Part shown: piece by piece, positions 45,901-51,950 of the stretch
Layout of the letters: the number at the start of each line of letters is the position of its first letter
Numbering within the stretch: the first letter of the stretch is position 1
From: Acidobacteriota bacterium
GTDB taxonomy: Bacteria > Acidobacteriota > Terriglobia > Acidiferrales > UBA7541
NCBI GenBank assembly: GCA_013289665.1
Contig: JABCZN010000013.1
Location: 85,341-149,340, forward strand
Length of the DNA stretch: 64,000 nt
Reading direction: 5' to 3'
Program-made: the position numbers and the translations under genes
Notes under the pieces: generated by a model
What the model saw: only the letters and a program-made list of their open reading frames with translations
Told to the model about the DNA's origin: nothing
Databases searched by the model: none

Positions 45901-46011
45901 GTTTGCAACGATGGAAGGAACAGCGTTGGGCCCTTGGCCATCGGCAAAGAATGGAAATGAAAAAGCAGACAGAGACAGTAAGAGAGCCACTCGCAGGATG
46001 CTTGTTCGCAT
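39904..46011 (-). CDS. Alpha-2-macroglobulin family protein with pseudopilin-like and carboxypeptidase-regulatory-like inserts
   Basis: A 2035-residue secreted protein (signal peptide MRTSILRVALLLSLSAFSFP; start ATG 46011 with AGGAGGG nine bases upstream). The first 800 residues contain MG-type domains (LSTDKPLYQPDQTLHMRALV). Residues 840-1130 hold three copies of a type-II-secretion-pseudopilin-like module: DPWGQRF, DPWGTPY and DPWGRPY, each followed by SAGPDK or SDGPD and ADDF-type endings. Residues about 1160-1260 are a carboxypeptidase-regulatory-like domain (DPTGAVIPNTKITLTNEATG). The A2M core follows, with an intact thioester (YGCAEQ, Cys near residue 1516). Bacterial A2M traps attacking proteases in the periplasm. 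The inserts are not part of the usual family. Confidence 0.9.
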   Translation of the reverse strand: MRTSILRVALLLSLSAFSFPFFADGQGPNAVPSIVANEAGARLALKEKTSVFSIDLSANAPKSLHAKLAAKILGPDDKLLAEASVSVHLSSTPQRAELPLTWIPVNGLQDASSSRLFYEVRLEGSSAPVISGILSPYALIPDLFELRFLGLDAIGMGRTYVARVWATRPDSDKPVPGVSLSASFGDEDEDTPKGMKAQARTNSRGEALLTFHLPEMPGAPDDQQVDLEIRGTRGNFRNSLAATLHYWRRAAVLLSTDKPLYQPDQTLHMRALVLDDQRHAWAKHPLRFVVHDPDEAVIFSTDAETSRFGIASADWTIPSSQKLGSYRVSADITGDADSRELQGNQLIRISRYELPTFTVNVVANQPFYLPGQNADLTVRANYMFGKPVLRGHVRIVREAHREWNYREQKWEAEEGQAQEGELDAKNEFRATLNLSKDHSDLEDTDWKRFEDLRYAAYVTDASSKRTQERHFDVRISRDAIHLYVLNIGGALPIGLRTVFYLSSSFADGTPAAADVLVNLYTQDPSDTTSLKQPAQPFATAHVRTNRYGIGRVRFSEPLRKEKDRDKDVERIYAALEAKTLDGRTGHHLESYSLQEGPALRITPEKAILKPDDRIEAELESSVPQPRVRVEVVQTDTQTILASQEVNLSHASAHVTFPPDKQYTGTIALAVYPLNIETESYSMYSRMAAASVLFPKPTNLRLDVKPVKSTYRPGEAATVNLHVRGSEGEPAEGALGLLVYDQALEELARTEASLFIGGYESIDPRLGFHSFEEDNDSIAGVSVKQLLNRAPDAAVPPDLELVGQALLFNRSGVPLRLESSDTPRYLNQVFQKQIHASLDPVAKLLQEHFSNTGHFPKNDAEYASFLKDEGVDASTLRDPWGQRFHPRRTYQWMNEVFEFNSAGPDKSLKTADDFTAMSLSRPFFEFDAKRLRAVIDAYHTHTGGYIRDQATLEAAFAQERTSLSSFVDPWGTPYNFLFEIDRDNYTIKVLSAGPDKRFRSGPNDPTGDWDDLQVSVQNMPYFRETAQRISDALFENAKSSAHFPETEEEFRKVMADHAIDWNALRDPWGRPYRVVPTLEMGYTDKITLRAYGQNAVTSQTPVTRTTKGISIVSDGPDLTPYTADDFVLAKFASPFLEEPGNPTGTPATPQKLQPFYSGNSGAVRIFVQDPTGAVIPNTKITLTNEATGVAYEGTSNDQGLCLLSNLPPGTYRVLVESPGFRSYVLTSIPVLSSNVTDVEVKLNVGAATETVEVSAENVQVQTESSSVAVLAGKVGLTTKSGAASGQINTPLATPRLRQYFPETLLWQPEIHTDRAGHSTVKVPLADSITTWKVSVIASTLDGHIATGSTDIRAFLPFFAELEPPKVLTVGDEIHLPVTVRNYLDKPQSVSLDWAAEPWSQALSPRTVQLNVPAGDYAEQTFSFRAAVPTKDAKQRLSAFNRSSANDSDAIEKKIRIHADGQQRLAQSSSIFLRNTSLSIEIPASALPGSVEAELVLYPNLIAHVSDAIEGIMERPYGCAEQTISSAYPSLLWLQLQKSQHFPSSPLDARASHYLQLAYAKLLRYREPAGGFSLWGKGEPEIPVSAYALRFLTEASEFTEADPDIIAATRRWLLQQATPQGAWMEKDSKGKFLEISALYETAYVVEVLARDLQHRNPKDKDIEVERQAIHKAIEYFAKSSHANSDPYDIALIALAKLAATEDASREIATLFSLEHSEGEASYWDLQRNTIFHGWGYTGRIETTALVLDALAIAKQQSHSSTEIDRSLNRGTLFLLKNKDQYGVWYSTQATVDVLQTLIHQLGPTSTVDSSRSPMVIFVDGKSGPQFSASADIRQLTPQRADLTQFLSPGKHTIEVRGGPSTHASAYVNASYYLPWTDSAVTTSSVRSGDRESLRYSVQFDRPTASPGDSIRCTVHAERVGFRGYGMMLAEVGLPPGADVDRASLDSAVADSGWDLQSYEVQPDRVVFYLWPRAGGTTFSFSLKARFPMTAQSSESILYDYYNPEARASVPPARFAVKEAQGSGAPLQTGLVRGLRVH

Positions 46012-46183
46012 CGCCCCCACCCTCCTGAGCGGGATGCGCACCAACACCAATTGTTACGTTAGTTGCACAGGTTTCAGGAAAGGTTGTTATGGTTTGTTTC
46101 GTGTGTATTATGTGCCGCTTGAAAAGTGCCGGGCACTATCGACCGCTATAGGATTGAGCAAACCCTCTAACCATTCGCACACC

Positions 46184-46681
46184 TTAGAGCGGGGGAAGTC
46201 CCAGGCCTCGCAGGCGACGGTCAAGTAGCCGGTGATCGATATAGACGTGGTGCATCAGCAGTTGCTGAAAGGCGCTCCGAAGGTCGGTCAAATAGCGCCG
46301 TAAGTAAAAGGCTTCAAGCAAACCGACGGTGCCCAGAATTTCGAGGCCTTCTACCTTCGCCAATTTGCGCGCCCTGTAATCGTCGAGCAACACAGGATTC
46401 GCACCGAGTTCTTTCGCCAGGAGAATTGTGCTCATCTCACCCGGACCCAGGCCATATTTTCGTTGGGCCGAATACAGACCGGCTGGATTCTGAACTGCCT
46501 TAACTTCAATCCATTCTGCCTTCGAAACCTCCGATGCTCCTGGTAGTCCAGCACCAGCGATGACAACTTCGTAGTGAACTTCGGCGGAGATGTAAAGACG
46601 TGGAAAAAGTCGATTGAGGAGGTCAAAGCATCCAAGCTTGGTTAAAATAACAAGCGGCGATGAATCTGCTACGACGGTCAC
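46184..46681 (-). CDS. PIN-domain toxin (DUF3368)
   Basis: A 165-residue PIN-fold ribonuclease of the DUF3368 type. MTVVADSSPLVILTKLG carries the first catalytic Asp (residue 6), GLGPGEMSTILLAKELGANP the middle Glu and VLLDDYRARKLAKVEG the C-terminal Asp cluster. Its gene begins within the end of the upstream antitoxin gene (ATGA overlap at 46678-46681), the usual toxin-antitoxin arrangement. DUF3368 with UPF0175 is a known pair. It would cleave RNA when the antitoxin is lost and so stabilise the element. Confidence 0.88.
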   Translation of the reverse strand: MTVVADSSPLVILTKLGCFDLLNRLFPRLYISAEVHYEVVIAGAGLPGASEVSKAEWIEVKAVQNPAGLYSAQRKYGLGPGEMSTILLAKELGANPVLLDDYRARKLAKVEGLEILGTVGLLEAFYLRRYLTDLRSAFQQLLMHHVYIDHRLLDRRLRGLGLPPL

Positions 46682-46944
46682 GCTTTGAGGCGGTCAGCGG
46701 TCTGGCGTTCTTCTTCCAGGTCCTCAAAGCTGTACCGCAGCGGGGGGACACCGTGATTCGCCGCAAAATCCATGAAGGCCGCCAACGGCGTCTGGCATAG
46801 CTCAGCAGCGCGTCCGAGCGAGACCTTATCCTCACGATAAAGTTCGAGCGCCAGCAATCGAGCGGCATCCTGGGAGAGGCTGCTTCCCTCCAAATTTGCG
46901 ACCCTCAGAAGTTCCGACGGCAGCTTTACATCCACAGTTTCCAT
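46678..46944 (-). CDS. UPF0175 family antitoxin
   Basis: An 88-residue helical DNA-binding protein: DVKLPSELLRVANLEGSSLS, then DAARLLALELYREDKVSLGR and AAELCQTPLAAFMDFAANHG. That order is typical of UPF0175, the partner of DUF3368 PIN toxins. The C-terminal segment is acidic and ends within the toxin start codon. It most likely binds its own promoter and neutralises the toxin. Confidence 0.88.
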   Translation of the reverse strand: METVDVKLPSELLRVANLEGSSLSQDAARLLALELYREDKVSLGRAAELCQTPLAAFMDFAANHGVPPLRYSFEDLEEERQTADRLKA

Positions 46945-47136
46945 ATCTCAAAATTACCGCACAACCGGCAGTTTGTCATGCCTTATCGTTTGCCTTTCGC
47001 TCACGCCGCTGTCAAAAGGCAGGCCCGCTAACGCGGCTCACTACGGTCGCCCTTGACTGCTGCTTCGCTGCGGGAGCGTTCTGGCTATGAGAGGCGTGGG
47101 CCCCTTTGCGTCCGAACCTATCTTTGTCCTGTGGCG

Positions 47137-48110
47137 GCAATCGGGGCGATTCCTCCACCCTGGTATTCCGCCGATGCGTTCCGGACCGTCGATTGAGCGG
47201 TGCGGAGCAGAACTTCTCAGCGTGTTGCTCCTGGGAGGGAAAATGCGAAAAAGCCGAGTATTTCGCTATTTCTTGGGATCACGGCGCGGCAGGAAGAGAG
47301 TCGTGACTGCCAAACCGAGTTCGCTGGATGCCACGCCAGCACAGCACAATCGCGGCGGCTCCGCACACTTCCCCGACAATCGATGCCCTGTCCTCAACAG
47401 GGCATCTTCGACTAAACGTAGAGGCGCCAGATTACGCCCGTTTTTCCTGCCTGACATGTACAATTGCCGCCCCCAGTTTCGTCGCCATGCGTTACGAGCG
47501 ACAGTCGTGGTGATTCCTCCATCCTGGTGTTCCGCCGATGCGGGCCGGACCGCCGATTGAGCGGTGTGGAACAGGAGTTCTCAGAGGATTGCTCCCGGAA
47601 AGGAAAGTGCGACAAAGCCAAGTATTTCGCTATTTCTTGGGATCACGGCGTGGCGGGAAGAGAGTCGTGACTGCCAAACCGAGTTCGCTGGATGCCACGC
47701 CGGCGCAGCACAATCGCGACGGCTCCGCACACTAACCCGGCAAGACCCTCCAATTGTCCAGTTGGAATTATCCATAGATAAGCATTTGGCCACGACAACT
47801 GGCATATTTATTGGTCATTGTGCGGCATTGTTGCATGCTGTGATTTACTCCTTGCGTTACGAGCGACAGTCGTGGTGATTCCTCCATCCTGGTGTTCCGC
47901 CGGTGCGGGCCGGACCGCCGATTGAGCGGTGTGGAACAGGAGTTCTCAGAGGATTGCTCCCGGAAAGGAAAGTGCGACAAAGCCAAGTATTTCGCTATTT
48001 CTTGGGATCACGGCGCGGCAGGAAGAGAGTCGTGACTGCCAAACCGAGTTCGCTGGATGCCACGCCGGCGCAGCACAATCGCGACGGCTCCGCACACTAA
48101 CCCGGCAACA
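47137..48110. repeat. Three copies of a ~250-bp repeat
   Basis: Copy 1 about 47137-47380, copy 2 about 47491-47745 and copy 3 about 47855-48109. Copies 2 and 3 are 364 bases apart and almost identical; copy 1 is diverged. Each contains GATTCCTCC, GATTGAGCGGTG, AAGTATTTCGCTATTTCTTG (or a variant) and CCAAACCGAGTTCGCTGG. The spacers differ. Several small frames run through them, but none is preserved in all copies with a good start, so they are treated as non-coding. They may be non-autonomous mobile units or a decayed gene family. The rest of 46945-48294 has no gene I can support. Confidence 0.75.
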
Positions 48111-48242
48111 TGTCTCGACGCTGTCCATAGTAGTTCCAGCGATATATAAACATGAAAATCATATGTCACGTATCTGTCTCAATACATGAATGTTATACAA
48201 GATATTTGAAACATGGTGTTTATATGATGTTACGCTTTGTGC

Positions 48243-48272
48243 TTGACAAGCGACTGAGTCTGCGGTCACAAT
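48243..48272 (+). promoter_or_regulatory. Likely sigma-70 promoter of the miniature HTH operon
   Basis: A perfect TTGACA at 48243-48248 and CACAAT at 48267-48272, spacing 18, follow a strongly AT-rich stretch (48135-48235) that is unusual in this GC-rich window and may act as an UP element or curved DNA. The first gene starts at 48295. Confidence 0.5.
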
Positions 48273-48294
48273 GAGAGTCTGAGAGGTTTCCCGC

Positions 48295-48507
48295 ATGGAT
48301 GATCAGAACTCAAACGAACTTGTGAAGTACACGAAGGCACTGCTTCTACTTCAGCTTCAAGGACTCAGCAAGCCTGACGATCCGGTGAAGCCGGAGCTCC
48401 TCTTGGCTCGGGCAGGGTTGGACGCTCGTGAGATTGCCGAGTTACTTGGCAAGAACTCGGGAGCCGTAGCGAAAGCGATCCAACGTGCCGGAAAAGGTGG
48501 CGCATAG
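48295..48507 (+). CDS. Miniature HTH protein 1
   Basis: A 70-residue protein: a leucine-rich N-terminal helix (KYTKALLLLQLQGLSKP) followed by a sigma-70 region-4-like HTH (RAGLDAREIAELLGKNSGAV). It is the first of five small genes at 48295-49453 that share this layout, the HTH being the conserved part and the N-terminus variable. A sigma-like -10/-35 lies upstream. No N-terminal sigma domain exists, so it is not a sigma factor. Function unknown. Confidence 0.65.
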   Translation: MDDQNSNELVKYTKALLLLQLQGLSKPDDPVKPELLLARAGLDAREIAELLGKNSGAVAKAIQRAGKGGA

Positions 48508-48515
48508 GAGCCCAC

Positions 48516-48776
48516 ATGGCGAAGCTTGGATCGGCGACTATGGACGACCTGCTCAAGCAGGCAAAGACCACGAACCGCTTGCTCGCGGCTCAACTGAAAT
48601 CGCAGATGAGCCAAATGGAACTCGTGAAGCTTTTGGCCACAACCGGCCTTACTGCCAGAGAGATCGCGGATGTTCTAGACACAACAGCTGCGACAGTGGC
48701 AGTCACGCTCCAGAGGTTGCGTCACAAGGCAGGCAAAACATCTATGCGGCAATCTCGAACTGATGTCGAGGAGTAA
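48516..48776 (+). CDS. Miniature HTH protein 2
   Basis: An 86-residue protein with an N-terminal helix (TMDDLLKQAKTTNRLLAAQL) and an HTH, LLATTGLTAREIADVLDTTA, then ATVAVTLQRLRHKAG. It is closest to the first protein in the HTH. GGAG lies seven bases before the ATG, and only eight bases separate it from the first gene. The C-terminal tail is short and charged. Confidence 0.65.
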   Translation: MAKLGSATMDDLLKQAKTTNRLLAAQLKSQMSQMELVKLLATTGLTAREIADVLDTTAATVAVTLQRLRHKAGKTSMRQSRTDVEE

Positions 48777-48782
48777 CCAAAC

Positions 48783-49019
48783 GTGGAAAACGAACTACTG
48801 GAAAATATCAATCGAAACCTCGAAGTCGTTATTGCTCTTCTGGTTCGAAGTCTCCCTGGTGCAGACGCTGCAAGCCTCCGAGATCGAGTTCTTATGCTTG
48901 AGGCTATCGGAATGCGCCCCAGGGACATGGCTAAGGTCCTTGGGAAATCAGCGAATCACATAAACAAGGAACTATCTGTTGGCCGGAGCACCGCGAAGAA
49001 GGGGAGATCCAAAAAGTGA
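48783..49019 (+). CDS. Miniature HTH protein 3
   Basis: A 78-residue protein from a GTG start (GAGGAG ten bases upstream). N-terminal NINRNLEVVIALLVRSLPGA is followed by the HTH MLEAIGMRPRDMAKVLGKSA and a basic tail (STAKKGRSKK). Its stop overlaps the start of gene 4 (GTGA), so translation is coupled. Confidence 0.65.
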   Translation: MENELLENINRNLEVVIALLVRSLPGADAASLRDRVLMLEAIGMRPRDMAKVLGKSANHINKELSVGRSTAKKGRSKK

Positions 49020-49213
49020 AAAAGCCTAGCAGCGTGGAGCAACTCTTAGCGGCGCAATCAGAACTCTTGAAGGCCATGTTCATTGCTGGACTGGCGATTG
49101 CGGGTGTTTCACAGCGAGACATCGCCAAGATAGTGCGCATCGATTTGAACAGGGTCACTCGTATCGCCAAGTCTTTGAAGAGAAGAAAGAAAGATAGCAA
49201 CGGAGACAGCTAA
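49016..49213 (+). CDS. Miniature HTH protein 4
   Basis: A 65-residue protein from GTG 49016. SVEQLLAAQSELLKAMFIAG is followed by LAIAGVSQRDIAKIVRIDLN and a basic tail (SLKRRKKDSNGDS). It ends directly before the ATG of gene 5. Confidence 0.65.
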   Translation: MKKPSSVEQLLAAQSELLKAMFIAGLAIAGVSQRDIAKIVRIDLNRVTRIAKSLKRRKKDSNGDS

Positions 49214-49453
49214 ATGGCCGACCTAGACATCCTGCAAGAACAATCGCGCAAATTGAATGTGATCATCGCACTGTTGCTACACATCCTTTTGAAGGACGAC
49301 GACTTCACACAGAAGAAGCGGAAAGGTACAGGCGAGCTTGCCGTGTACTTGAAGCAGCACGGCCTTGAGTACCAAGACATCGCCACTATACTAGGCTCTC
49401 CAGTTGCGAGTGTGCGTGAATTGGTCAGCCGGGGTAGTCGAAAGAAACGTTAG
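49214..49453 (+). CDS. Miniature HTH protein 5
   Basis: A 79-residue protein. N-terminal ILQEQSRKLNVIIALLLHIL is followed by an acidic-to-basic linker and an HTH, KQHGLEYQDIATILGSPVAS. Basic C-terminus. It is the most diverged of the five. The N-terminal parts of proteins 3 and 5 share (N/K)LxVxIALLxxxL, which suggests a common dimerisation helix. Confidence 0.65.
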   Translation: MADLDILQEQSRKLNVIIALLLHILLKDDDFTQKKRKGTGELAVYLKQHGLEYQDIATILGSPVASVRELVSRGSRKKR

Positions 49454-49577
49454 GGCCCGCGCATGAACGCGAAGGGACTGCTGTGATTCGGCGTCCGGCG
49501 CGTCGCTAGTGGCTTTAGAGATTGAAGCTTTTGAAAACTGCTGAGCTCAAAAGGCAGAGAGGTTGAGGCCAACGGGA

Positions 49578-50021
49578 ATGAAAGAGACGCGCAAGGACAA
49601 GGCGGAAGAGCCTTACCAGCAGATTCTGCACCGGCTCGCCCATATCGAACACAAGGTAGACTCAATAGACGAGACGAATGCGTTCGCGCTTCGGGCCGAG
49701 GCAGAAAAGCACCAGGAGACGGTTAGAAAAATATTTGGTAAAAGTAAACGTAGGGCGCAGGTCTATCTTGCTGCCGATGGCACTCGAGGCGTAGTCGAGG
49801 TCGCCCAGCACCTCGGAATGAAGCAGCCAAATGTGAGTCCCGATCTACGCATTTTGAAGGAGGAAGGCCTTCTGGAGATTGTCGACGCCTCTGGGCGGCA
49901 GGATTTCTGGGCGAAAAAAACAATCGACAAGACTCTGCGCATCTCAAAGTTTCTCTGTGAGCAATACGATCTAAAGCCTGACGGGCGTCCGAACGCTGCA
50001 CCGAAGAAGAAGAGGAAGTAG
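49578..50021 (+). CDS. Winged-helix DNA-binding protein
   Basis: A 147-residue protein with a central winged helix: GVVEVAQHLGMKQPNVSPDL, then RILKEEGLLEIVDASGRQDF. The fold resembles ArsR/MarR-type regulators. The N-terminal half is a coiled coil (ILHRLAHIEHKVDSIDETNA). A basic C-terminus ends KKKRK. The ATG at 49578 follows GAGG with nine bases spacing; a TTG at 49563 is possible. It lies between the miniature HTH operon and the nuclease gene on the same strand. Confidence 0.65.
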   Translation: MKETRKDKAEEPYQQILHRLAHIEHKVDSIDETNAFALRAEAEKHQETVRKIFGKSKRRAQVYLAADGTRGVVEVAQHLGMKQPNVSPDLRILKEEGLLEIVDASGRQDFWAKKTIDKTLRISKFLCEQYDLKPDGRPNAAPKKKRK

Positions 50022-50043
50022 CCGGGCCGCACAAGAATCGGAA

Positions 50044-50831
50044 ATGATCTTCTCAATCCAAACTTACCTGGAAGACTATTTTAATCGCCGTGGCCTAGGC
50101 GATCCCGACCAGTACGCCGTAGCCCTCGCCAGGCTTTATGACCGCGAACGTCATGGCAAGACCGCGCCCGCTTTTCTGGCCGCGATGAAGCGAATTCGGA
50201 CGGCATTTTATAGGCGGAATGATGATATCCAGCGCGACAGATTTGAGGGCAAACTGCTGACCGTCCTGGACAGCAGGTTTAAAAAAAAAGACTCTTCTAC
50301 GTCTCAAAGGCAGTCGCAGAAAGAGTTGAAACCTCCGGCATCCGCCTAGCGGGACTACCTCGTGTTACCATCCGCAAATTCCTCGAAGAGTTCAAAAGCA
50401 CAATCGAGGCCGAGGCAGTAAATTCATTTTGGGAGTCGCGAAGCAAAGGCAGGTTGAAGAACCGTCCGGAGAAGCTCGGGCAAGAACTGTTCGGCGTTTT
50501 CGCTCGGACGAAACTAGCGGCGCGTGGTTCCGCCATCCGCGAGGGAACATCTGGCACAGGGTTCGTGGATGTACTCGTGACGTTCTCGTCAGGGTTGGTT
50601 CACGTGGTTGAGTTGAAAATGTTGAAGGGGAAGGACGTTCCAGGTCCAGCGCAACTGGCGACCTACATGAACCACAAGCGGCGACGGGAGGGCTGGCTCG
50701 TCTTTTTTGATGCGCGTAAACCAAATGCGAGGCGACCTGTCCCAAGAATACTCAAGAGAGCGTCTGGGACGATAAGAACCCTTCTCATAGAAATCAATCC
50801 AGTACCACCGAGCAAACGAACCGAGGCTTGA
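50044..50831 (+). CDS. PD-(D/E)XK nuclease-like gene, split by a -1 shift at a run of nine A
   Basis: Frame 1 (50044-50349) starts MIFSIQTYLEDYFNRRGLGD and runs into nine A at 50281-50289. In that frame it then ends in a Ser/Gln-rich tail. In the -1 frame the protein continues smoothly, KRLFYVSKAVAERVETSGIR, through to 50831. The second part has a nuclease core: GTGFVDVLVTFSSGLVHVVE with the Asp and Glu, then VELK, as in PD-(D/E)XK enzymes. The combined product would be about 262 residues. A pure A run is a known site for ribosomal or transcriptional slippage, but a sequencing or mutational indel is equally possible. It is the last gene before att copy 2. Confidence 0.6.
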
Positions 50832-50949
50832 TCGATTCCTATGCGTCGCCGTGTACGCAGCGTGTACCTCGCTTGGGCGAATCCGGTGTTTTTGGCGTTT
50901 TTCTCGTTTAATAGAATTAATAACTTACGCGTTTTCAGCGTCGCTTTTA

Positions 50950-50976
50950 GTTCGATCCCCACCGCCCCTACCAACC
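50950..50976 (+). repeat. att copy 2
   Basis: Identical over 27 bases to the 3' end of tRNA-Lys at 26418-26444. It marks the right end of element 1 and the left end of element 2. The rest of the tRNA is missing, so it is a recombination scar and not a tRNA gene. Confidence 0.93.
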
Positions 50977-51021
50977 AATTGATTTTGCAAGACTTAAAAT
51001 TCCCCTTTCTAGCAAAACTCA

Positions 51022-51037
51022 GCTTTCTAACAATTGG
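51022..51037. repeat. Left-end arm-site-like motif of element 2
   Basis: GCTTTCTAACAATTGG lies 49 bases inside att copy 2. The core TTCTAACAATTGG recurs at the other end of element 2 (58948-58960). Repeats at both inner ends are typical of integrase arm-type binding sites. Confidence 0.45.
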
Positions 51038-51039
51038 CC

Positions 51040-51929
51040 CTAATTCGCCAGTCTTGACGAGCGATTCTGAACTGCATTTCGCTGCTCGTCACCGACGACG
51101 TGACCGTAGATTCCCAGTGTGATTCGTGCGTCAGAGTGCCGCAGTTGCCGTTGCATGACAGCCGGGGTTGCGCCGTCCGCGAGCAGGGAACTAGCCGCTC
51201 CGTGCCTCATCGAATGGAATCCGCCGCGTGGAATCTTCAACGCATCCAACAGTGGATGCAGTTGCTTTTCCCGCAGCTTGTTCGCTGAGTACGGTCTGCC
51301 GCGTCGATTCACAAAGAGCAGGTCATTCTTGCCCTCTCGTCTCAGGAGATGTGCGCGCAACCGCGCCTCTAACTCCCTGGACATGGGCAAGTCCGCACTG
51401 CTGACCTTAGACTTCACGACGCCGACCGTCCGCGTGGCAGCGTCAACGCTCTGCCGGATGCGGATGACGTTCTTAGCGAAGTCGACGTCCGATTGGCGTA
51501 ACGCCAGAGTCTCACCGATGCGTAGGCCCAGCACCGCCGTAACCGTAACAATTATGCTGAGTGGTTCCGAAGCATTAACGATGATTCTCCGCACTTCGTC
51601 GTCCGTGAAGCAACGTGGCTCTGCCTTCATCCCCTCGCGTGGCAAGGTGAGGTCTGCGAAACGGAAGTCACCGCACGCATAGCCCATGCCCTTGCAGTCT
51701 TGAGGAGGGAAGAGAGAGTCAGCAACACATTTTCCACCGGCTTGCGTGAGCGTCCGCCAGTGGCGAGATACGCGACGAAGGATTGAACTTCCTTCGTGCG
51801 GATCGCCGTCAGGGGTAGACTGCCCACCTTCGGAATAATGTGCGCTCGGAGATGCGATTCAGCCGCCCGCATGGTGCTTGCAGTTTTCTTGCATTGCCAT
51901 TTCGGCGAGTAGCGGAACAGTGAGAACAC
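51040..51929 (-). pseudogene. Decayed tyrosine integrase of element 2
   Basis: The minus strand reads a core-binding domain (TMRAAESHLRAHIIPKVGSL) from 51929 and a catalytic domain (AVLGLRIGETLALRQSDVDF, GGFHSMRHGAASSLLADGAT, LRHSDARITLGIYGHVVGDE) down to 51040, but in two frames. They join if one base is restored at about 51680 (TARAW then GYACGDFRF), so there is a single-base deletion. The N-terminal DNA-binding part is missing: an in-frame TGA at 51951 ends the adjacent kinase gene instead. The catalytic R, H, R and Tyr are still present. The gene is next to the att copy as expected for its element. Confidence 0.82.
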
Positions 51930-51950
51930 GGTTTTAGAAGGTTTCGAATT

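Larger units (their letters stand above)
26442..50976. mobile_element. Integrated element 1 at tRNA-Lys (24.5 kb)
   Basis: Bounded by the tRNA-Lys end and its 27-base direct repeat at 50950-50976. It carries an intact tyrosine integrase (30162-31316) with an excisionase-like gene, a retron, toxin-antitoxin genes, possible mobilisation proteins and small DNA-binding proteins. Much of the middle (ABC transporter, secreted proteins, macroglobulin) looks like chromosomal cargo. Because no att copy lies between, the region is treated as one element, but it could be several fused insertions. No relaxase or type IV secretion gene was found, so at most it is mobilisable. Confidence 0.65.

Noticed and set aside
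47137..48110. CRISPR-like array
   Set aside because: Only three copies, about 250 bases each with long uneven spacers; no cas genes.
47106..48189. Several small frames of 60-104 codons in the triple repeat
   Set aside because: They lie in different frames and none has a consistent start and stop in all three copies; similarity comes from the repeat itself.
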